Source: Melampsora larici-populina 98AG31
Taxonomy: Eukaryota > Basidiomycota > Pucciniomycetes > Pucciniales > Melampsoraceae
Direction of reading: 5' to 3'
Assembly (NCBI RefSeq): GCF_000204055.1
Contig: NW_006768778.1
Location: 949,999 to 1,013,998, forward strand
Length of the DNA: 64,000 bases
Notes under the pieces: generated by a model
What the model was told of the DNA's origin: nothing
What the model saw: the letters and a program-made list of their open reading frames with translations, nothing else
The model's database searches: none
Shown here: in pieces, positions 56,956 through 64,000 of the stretch
Numbering within the stretch: the stretch's first letter is position 1
How the letters are laid out: each line of letters begins with the position of its first letter
Translations under genes and position numbers: made by a program

Positions 56956-58301
56956 ATGACCATCCTCGCCTCTCAACTTTCTCCATTTCCTCTCTCTGAA
57001 AACCACGTAACCAACGCCCACGACATCGATTCTGGAAATGATGAGAGACCAATAATAAGCAAAGAGTATTATCTTTTTGGCCATCCTATCTCACATTCAG
57101 CTTCACCTCGTAAGGCAGCTTCTATCTTAAAAAAAACTCATCCATTCATCCTTGGTGCTAGGGCTTCATACTCACCAAAACCACATCGCACAAACCAGAT
57201 TTTCATAATTTGATTTGGTCCAAGCTTTATCCAGACCGGCGTTATTCTCTATGTGATACTGCTAATCTTACCCACGAACAAATTGCGAAGAAGATCAATT
57301 CTGATCCAAAATTTGATGGTGCTGCAATTACCATGCCTTTGAAGTCGATGGTGATGAAGATTCCAGGTGTGATCGATAGGCTCACTCCTTCCGCTTTGGC
57401 TACTGGAGCAGTGGTTCGTTGCGTTTTTTTTCTTTTCCATCATCAATTTGTGGTTTTTGTTCACCACTTCTTTCTATAAGCATGCTGACCTCGGTTCAAG
57501 AATACCATTGTTACTGAATCCAAAACCGGATCTCGGGTCGGTACCAATACCGATACCGAGGGTATTCGACGTGCACTCCTCAGTCAACTTCCGTCTTCAA
57601 AGATCGATGCCTTTGAAGCCAATACCTATGCTGGATTTGTGATTGGATCAGGTGCTACGACTCGATCCGCAGTATATGCCCTCTCATGTCTCAACCTTTC
57701 GCCTATTTATTTAATTAATCGAGATCATGAAGAAACTCTGGGAGTGATGGGGCAATTTCCTCACTTAGATTTGAGAGCGATTTTAGACGAAGAAGATTTC
57801 GAAGCTGAATGTACTGGTCGATTTTCTAAACCGATTCCCATTGGAGTTGGATGCATTCCTGCTCTTGAACCGGTTACGGATCAAGAGAAGATGGTCTATC
57901 AACTCGCACGTGCAATCTTTTCTATTCCTTATGTTCCAGAGGCCAAAGAGACAGATGATGAGTTTATCAAGGCACCTACAAGACCTTTATTTTTGGAAAT
58001 GGCCTACAAGCCTCGTCAAACTCCTATGTTGATTAATGCACAAGCATCAGGTTGGGCAACTATCGAAGGTATTCAAGCCAGTGAGTCATTCATTTAGATC
58101 TTACGTGTATCTTCAGCTTAATTGACTTGGATTTTGAACAAAAATTAAGTGATTGAACAAGGACTATCTCAAAGTAGGATGTGGATTACTGGAAATGCAG
58201 AAGCGGTGACGAATTTTGACAAAAATAGCGGCAACAGAATTATTCCTGAGGAAATTGAACTTGAAGCTAGAAATTTTGTAGAAGGGCTTGGTGATTTGTG
58301 A
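56956..58301 (+). CDS. Stand-alone shikimate/quinate dehydrogenase family protein
   Basis: NAD(P)-dependent oxidoreductase acting on shikimate, quinate or a related acid, in the cytosol. Exons 56956-57109, 57199-57413, 57501-58080 and 58150-58301 keep frame and give 366 residues. The substrate site is visible: GHPISHSASP (about 42-51), ITMPLK with the catalytic Lys near 100, and GTNTDTEG with the catalytic Asp near 141. The nucleotide-binding part follows: VIGSGATTRSA (about 170-180) and LINRD. The glycine-rich loop is GSGATTRSA, slightly off the usual GAGG. Fungi normally carry shikimate dehydrogenase inside the pentafunctional AROM protein. A separate copy therefore suggests quinate use or a side role, but no other quinate-pathway gene is near. 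Confidence 0.88.
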
Positions 58302-58906
58302 GGTTATCTTGGGGGGATAATTTCTTGTTCGCTATCATACATTATTCTACATATCTTACCGATGCTTTCCTTACATTGCATCTTACACATATTAGGATCG
58401 CGTAAAAACTCAAGTTTCATTGAACTCATGCATGACGTGTGCTTCCTGGAGGTAGTTGATAATCAACTCGGGGAAATGTTTCACTCGACTAACACACTGA
58501 TCATCATACAGTACATATCCTTGATCTCGATGATCAGCAATCTATTGGGGTTTCAAGGATTGCGAAAGAAATCCAAAGCTTGTTATTCTAACTTCATGGT
58601 GGAAAAATCTAAATTACAAGAAAGAATATGAATAAAACCATTCATGAATAATGAGCCCCAAATTAATATACATTTTTCAGTAGGTGAGGGATTAAGCTAC
58701 GGGGAATAAATTGGTAACTAGTTCAAAAGAGAGTGTACTAAAAATCATTCAAAATGAGGCGCCCAAAACCCAAGATCGAAAGAAACCTGAATAGGATGTT
58801 CCGGGTAAGAAAAGTTAGATGATGAGAATTGAATGTTTGAATGAAGGATACGGAAAAGACTTACATACTTGAGTTCAAAACAAAGACACCAACATAGATC
58901 AAATAT
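58302..58906. other. Intergenic region
   Basis: Convergent 3' flanks of the dehydrogenase gene and family copy 4. No feature recognised. Confidence 0.4.
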
Positions 58907-59436
58907 TCATTTTGCGCGACGTGCAAGAGCCTGTGGGACCGTGAGGAAAAGTCAGATTCGTCGATAGAAGATGAATGAGAGAGAGATGAAGAAAAATAGA
59001 TACATACCACTCGGTGAACGAGATCCGCTAAAGAACCGGGCTCAAAACTCGAAGCACATAATGGTTTTTTTCGGCGCCTGGGACGTGATTGAGGATAAGC
59101 AGTCAGAAAGTTTTGATTTTGTTCTTTAACTGATGGAGGTAAGTTGGTAATATGATCTTGAGTAGTAGGAGTGATGATAATACTTGGAGGGGATACGTTT
59201 GAAGGGGATGATGATTTGGTTTTCTTTTGGATCATAAAGTACTTGACAGTTAGCCAGATGAGAATGGGGAATGAAGATATGAGGAAGAGAGTCAAGAGGA
59301 GTAAGTTCAGAAGTGGAAGGACTAATTGTAAGGATTTTGGAACGCGTGAACGGTTGATCGTGTAGAGAACAAGAGCAGGCCCTACATAAAGCAAGGAGAA
59401 TTGGTTGAAAATGATAATCAAGCAATCCGGGACCAT
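58907..59436 (-). CDS. Small membrane protein, undescribed family (copy 4, altered tail)
   Basis: Exon 1 is 59436-59008 with a GTATGT donor, and the mini-exon is 58930-58907 after CCACAG; about 150 residues. Its N-terminus MVPDCL is close to MIPDCL of copy 3. Hydrophobic segments lie at about 13-30 and 38-66. The signature IIITPTTQDHITNLPPSVKE is followed by QNQNFL. After SSFEPGS the frame departs from copy 3: four bases are missing relative to TTTTCACGTAGCAGATCTCG. The SRSRSP tail is replaced by LADLVHRV, and the mini-exon is read in another frame (ALARRAK). The splice site is nevertheless conserved. It may be functional with a new tail or be at an early stage of decay. Confidence 0.65.
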
Positions 59437-60398
59437 AGTTGAGAGAAGGAAAGGTGACTGCTTAGGATATGAAGAAATGAGATAGATGTGAGGTAATGGT
59501 ATTGGTGTTGATGATAGTAAAGAAGGTGTCTGAGTGAATTCTCAATCTGATTTTCATGTGTCTCTCTGGTGCTGATCACTTGCTGAGGATTCTCAGCTTG
59601 TAAAAAATGTCATGAATCAGCATCTTTCATTTCTTTTACAGAATTGTAACAAAAAGCATTTCAAGAATGCTGTTGATGATCGCGAAATAAGGGGGTAAAG
59701 GATGTTTGCTCAGTGTCATAAAAAGGAATGCTTGTCGGAAGCTCAGCATTTCTATTACATGAAAAACACGTTCTCGAGAGGTTAGATTTTGACTGTTGAG
59801 CGACTATTCCGGTGCTGTATGATAGCATCAGTTGTCTTGAGCAAAAAAGCAAGAACGGTAAGTGTTGATACGGAGGTTGTAGTACATAATTGGAACTTTT
59901 CGCAGTTGTTTTTTATGAGCACAAATGTATTTATGTTGAAGCATACTTGGTTGGCTGCAACTATGTTTTTGCGTGTTTAGATCTGATTGGATTGAATTGA
60001 GTGTCGCCCAGATACTGACATCAATGGAACTTCCACTTAATCATTTCAAACTACAACACAAAACTGGACTCCAAAAAGAACAAATACATGAGAGCTATCA
60101 TTGATAATCCTACGATAAGGAAAAGCTAATGCTTCTAGAATAAAAGACTTCGAACTGAAGGATATGCAAAAAAACAAGGAAATGTAGAGGAAATAATATA
60201 ATTGAAGACAGCAAGATCCAAGACATTAAAGAAAAAAATGCAAGAGGAAAAGATAATATACATACCAACTACGATGCAAGGATACAAATAGATTACTGAT
60301 GGTTCATCATTACAATCACTAAAACACAAATTTAAAACCTTCTTCTCCACAATAATCCGAATCAAGCAGTTGTTTGCATGTATCAACCAAGATCTGAA
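59437..60398. other. Gene-free stretch with family-type upstream module
   Basis: 59560-59630 carries GCTGATCACTTGCTGAGGATTCTCAGC, a variant of the GCTGATC module, upstream of copy 4 on the minus strand. The remainder is AT-rich without a recognisable gene. Confidence 0.4.
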
Positions 60399-61668
60399 TC
60401 ATTCCAACGACGAGTTTGATAGATAGCCAGTTATGTCGGTCATAAAGGTAGACACTGAAGAGTTGGCCGATCTTCTTGACAACGTTCGGTACACAATCCG
60501 CAAAGGCTCAGTTCTGGTCGGCAACAATACCGGCTCCGATTCCGCGTCTTCAAGGACGTATTGATCCATTGGTCCACCACCAGGACATAATTGTTCGAGG
60601 TAGTTGCTTAGCTCATCGTCCGACTCTGAGGCTGTACATGTACTTCCGATTGATGCAGATTTATTGCTCTTAGGTGACATGATTGATTGTAGAAGTTTGG
60701 AAGACAAAGGTTGGGTAGTTGGAATAGGACCTCGTCGACGTAAGAACTGGCGTACAGGAGAGACGTTCATTTTCAGCGCTCGGGAAGCAGGATTCTCTGG
60801 AGTAACTGGAATCTCTTCAGTTGATGGCGCAGTGTAGGATTTTTGTGAATACACCGAACTCGGGGAGCTGGAGCGAGAAGGTAGTTGTTGGACCAATGGC
60901 TCAGTCTTTGGAAAGCAGCCATCCGCTTCAGGAGTAGTGATTGATGTTGTACACTCCGGGGTATCTTCTACGGGATTTATAACAAACTCAGGTGTAAATG
61001 GCCCCGATTTATGTGAACGTAGTAGGCCTGGATGAACCACCGGAGAGGCAGTAGAGAGTGTCGGCAGATGTAGCTCAGCGGGAGAATTGATGATTGACGC
61101 CAAACAAAGGTGAATAGGAGAGTCAAGTAGCCCCTCACGCTCCAGCGCCTTATTGAGTGTAGTGGAGCTATCCATTTCAGAGACCTCTTCGGGTGATTGA
61201 TTGGGTGCTTGAACGTCCGTGCATTTGACCAAGCTTTGAGGCTGATGATAGAAAGATGGCACAGAGTACAAACCAATGTGGGATAAGTGGGATAGTCCTC
61301 CCAAGATCTGAAGGAACGTTATAAAACTGACCTCGAGAAACATTATCGAATTGCGCATCATGCCGTCGAATAACGTGCTCGCAGCTAACCGGTGAGATAT
61401 AGATGGTAGAGTTAACACCGGCAATGGCGTCGGCGAGACTGCTCGAAGCAATGTCATCTGAAAGATAGAAGTATTAAGCAAAGTGATACAATCAAGTTAG
61501 CAAGTCAAATGACAATTACGGGGCCCATATCAGAAGACATCAAAGATCTACACTCACGTCGCCGTTCATCAAGTTTGATAATCCAATACTTGATTTTGGA
61601 TACTTGAGTCTACCGAGCGCAGAGCGAACGCGAGCACCCAACTTCTTTTTAGATTCACGAAAACGCAT
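60399..61668 (-). CDS. Ser/Pro-rich hypothetical protein
   Basis: I do not recognise it. Exons 61668-61558, 61457-61332 and 61241-60399 give 359 residues. The second intron (GTCAGT...CATCAG, 90 nt) has no stop and is a multiple of three, so retention would add 30 residues. The start MRFRESKKKLGARVRSALGR is strongly basic and amphipathic. The rest is low-complexity Ser/Pro/Thr with many SP and TP sites (LSTASPVV, PSRSSSPSSVYS, PVTPENPAS) that could be phosphorylated by proline-directed kinases. A short C-terminal block (IVYRTLSRRSANSS) may be conserved. No membrane segment is seen. A cytoskeletal, cell-polarity or nuclear regulator is possible but unproven. Confidence 0.55.
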
Positions 61669-62756
61669 GGTAATTGATGATGGTATCAAGAAATAATGGG
61701 CGGTGAGTAGAGCTGTGTATAGCTGCGAAAAACTCAGATAAAGACGTGCAAAAAGCAAGTCGAGGGAAGCTGAAGGAGGAAAGAAAAGGAGGCAAGACAA
61801 GAAAAGCAAGCAAGAAATCACTGTCTTGGAAATGATGAAAAGTGCCAAGTACTTTTAGAGCGCGCGAAGATGGAAGTGGTATCGGAATCAGGGTTCAGCT
61901 AATGCTTGGGAAATATGGAAGAAGTGAGTTGAGAGATATGTGAAGGGCAATAAATAGGCTGTGACCTCAACAGTCCTTTATGTAGGCGCGAATGAGGTTT
62001 TCGTGCCTGAACATGCCTCAAGGGGAATGGTAGATACGTGAACACTGTCATGCAGACATAATTACTCCTCAGGTCCTTGATGGTTGTACCTGAGCTCATG
62101 AGGTATCAGTAACCCACTTGTCGTACTGAATCAGGTTCTAGGGACATAAAAACGAGGATGGGCTGGTTATGATGATGATCGATGAGTTAGTAGTTTTTCA
62201 TCGAATGCCTCAAGAGTCAGGGAACTGGAGAAAGCGATCATTTTGATTGATGATGTAACTTCTATTTGAAAAGGCCCACACTCAGTGGTTCAATCGTAGT
62301 AGGCTCTGTTCTGCTCTGTTCCACTCCAGCAGGGTGCTAGAAATTAACAGTTGTCGTATTTGTCTAGCTGCAAAACTCTAGCGCTGCTGTTGGCGTTTTG
62401 GAGAGGTTGATATTCGTTGCAGTAGGAGTGGACTCATTGTTTCCATAGCTGATGAGAGTAAAAGAAACTCTTCACAAATCATGAAAATATGTTTTGTAGC
62501 CTGATGGCACATGCTGAGTATATACATATCTAGTATACCAATCCCAGTCGGATGCCAAAAAGCTTGCCGGACGCTGAAGGAACGGGATGTGAAGGTTGCA
62601 GAAAGGAGCTGGCGGGAGGTGCGAATGTGTCTTAAGATCTGTCACCAACACCGCACATCGCTCTTGGCTAACTTAACTAAGTCCCTTTTGGACAAACGAG
62701 TAATTGAAACTTTTTTGAAACTTTTAATGTAGATGAATACGTTTCCTGCATACAAA
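61669..62756. other. Gene-free stretch
   Basis: Upstream region of the Ser/Pro-rich gene and following AT-rich DNA. No RNA gene, repeat or conserved frame is seen. Confidence 0.4.
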
Positions 62757-62952
62757 CAACGGTTGACTTCCAGCGCACCCTGCGCGCCGCAGTCTGCGCA
62801 TGCGCTGTGGCCAAGCGCCGGGGATTTTGAGAATTTTCCCCACTGCGCCTACCCCCAGCGTAGTGGGTTTTCTGATTTTGACCACTGCGCATTTTTGCAC
62901 CACAGTGGCTATGGGATTGATCAAAACTGCGCCCCCTGCGCTACATTGCAAC
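62757..62952. repeat. G+C-rich patch with repeated ACTGCGC words
   Basis: Sharp G+C-rich island beside AT-rich DNA. CTGCGC recurs about six times and GCGCA about five, partly in inverted order (CTGCGCATGCGC; CACTGCGC...GCGTAGTG). It lies about 325 bp upstream of the BED/hAT-type gene, so it could be the subterminal region of that transposon. Element ends could not be set. Confidence 0.5.
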
Positions 62953-63277
62953 ATTAAAGCAGAGTACAATATGTACATAAACAACGCTAAAGATATTGAT
63001 ACATTAGACAATTTTTGGGCCCCATCCATTATCCATTGGGCTAGAATCTTGTCCAATATTACCCCAATATCCTCCAAAACTCTATTACATAGGGAGAAAA
63101 ATGAGAGTTGGGAAATGTCTCTTGATGTCTCCTCCTTCACTCACGCTCTCTTGCTCTTTCATGAGATCTTCCTCACCTCAAATTCCTCTCACTTTTGCTC
63201 GATAGACCACCACCTTCTGAATTATCAAATAAATCTCTAGCCACTATCTTTGTTTAGATATATCATATTATCTCAAA

Positions 63278-64000
63278 ATGACTTTACGTAGACCCCTTTC
63301 TAAGAAATCAAAAGCTCCACTTTCAAAGAAACCCAAGTCTTCCACTTTGTCATCTCAGTCCAACCCCTTCACAAAGTCTGCAAAGCGTGCAAATACTAGT
63401 TTTCTTAATCAAACTCAATCACAAATTAATAATATAGCATCAGTTGTTGTAGTTGATGGAGACTCAGATGATGAAAATTTCGACCCCAACAAAGATAATC
63501 AGGAATTGGAAGTTGAGGAGGAAGAAGTTGAAGATGAAGAGCCAGGAGAGAATTCTTTCAATAGTACACCATCCCAAACCGATGGTAAACGAACTCGACA
63601 AGTGCCTAAAGCCTCAAAGTCCTCAACCTCAACCTTGACCAAAACCAAAACCAAAAGTGGGAAGAAAAAACATGTAAGTCTGATCGTTTCATTACAAATT
63701 CATCACATGACTGACTACTATATGGTACTATTAGACTTTATATAAACTTCCTGATAATATTGACCCCGACCAAGATTCAGAAATTGAGTTTCAAGGCGAA
63801 ACCAAGTCTGGTGAACAGGGATTTGATTCAATTAATCTCTACTTTGGAAAGGAGCTTATACATGGACCAAAGCAAGTAAGTAGAAGTGTTTCAATTACGT
63901 GGTTGTCAAGAAATCTAATCTGACAAATCCTTTAGAAAGAAAACAAACCACCTAGGTGCCGTGAATGCTTGTGGTGTGGTAATGCATACACCGATGGCCG
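63278..64000 (+). CDS. BED/hAT-type transposase, 5' part (runs off the window)
   Basis: Exons 63278-63673 and 63735-63875, plus a third starting at 63936 that is cut by the window end, keep frame (GTAAGT donors). The first 130 residues are Lys/Ser-rich, then strongly acidic (EVEEEEVEDEEPGE), then basic again. Residues after about 180 read KPPRCRECLWCGNAYTDGR. This is a Cys pair of BED zinc-finger type, as found at the N-terminus of hAT transposases. The catalytic domain would lie outside the window. It could instead be a domesticated BED protein. Confidence 0.5.

Noticed and set aside
56735..57052. Minus-strand ORF overlapping the dehydrogenase start
   Set aside because: Most of it is the complement of the dehydrogenase exon and promoter; a coding-looking tail (TTYIELAEVTKQKI) is too short to support a gene.

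Overview
The window is eukaryotic and fungal: genes are broken by many short GT-AG introns (about 35 to 100 nt), intergenic DNA is AT-rich, and the conserved proteins are typical of Basidiomycota. The mix of small-intron genes with copia, Ngaro-like, mariner, Harbinger and hAT-like elements suggests a rust fungus (Pucciniales). That placement is inference; no rRNA or other marker gene is present.

Layout. At 0.3-2.1 kb there is a palindromic repeat cluster and a doubtful minus-strand gene. At 2152-8089 lies a complete Ty1/copia element with two identical 598-bp LTRs, TATTA target duplications and a polyprotein frame cut by two in-frame TAA codons. At 8.8-10.9 kb is a decayed multi-exon gene. 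From 11.8 to 19.2 kb is a tandem segmental duplication carrying two intact copies and two relics of a small membrane-protein family that I do not recognise. Single-copy housekeeping genes follow: an RRN6/TAF1C-like Pol I factor (19.4-22.7), the XPB/Ssl2 helicase of TFIIH (27.5-30.8, minus), Sus1/ENY2 (31.5-32.3, minus) and a Rua1-C-type regulator (34.1-37.5). A 225-bp mariner MITE lies between the last two. A truncated and a full-length member of the small membrane family sit at 38.5-40.1 kb.

40.5-55.9 kb is a nested transposon complex. A 1-kb Harbinger-like element abuts a tyrosine-recombinase retrotransposon of Ngaro/PAT type, whose A1-ORFs-B1-A2-B2 split direct repeats can be read directly. 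Its Gag-RT-RNaseH frame is assembled from five exons. A 6.6-kb Tc1/mariner-type element has jumped into its A2 repeat. That element carries a transposase whose third catalytic acidic residue is lysine, plus a nine-exon cargo gene. The right end of the window holds a stand-alone shikimate/quinate dehydrogenase (57.0-58.3), another member of the small membrane family (58.9-59.4), a Ser/Pro-rich hypothetical gene (60.4-61.7) and the 5' part of a BED/hAT-type transposase gene running off the end.

Four of the conserved genes concern gene expression (Pol I factor, TFIIH helicase, SAGA/TREX-2 subunit, Rua1-type regulator), but they are separately transcribed and show no operon-like coupling. The most interesting material is the undescribed small membrane-protein family, the intron-bearing retrotransposon and the cargo-bearing mariner element.
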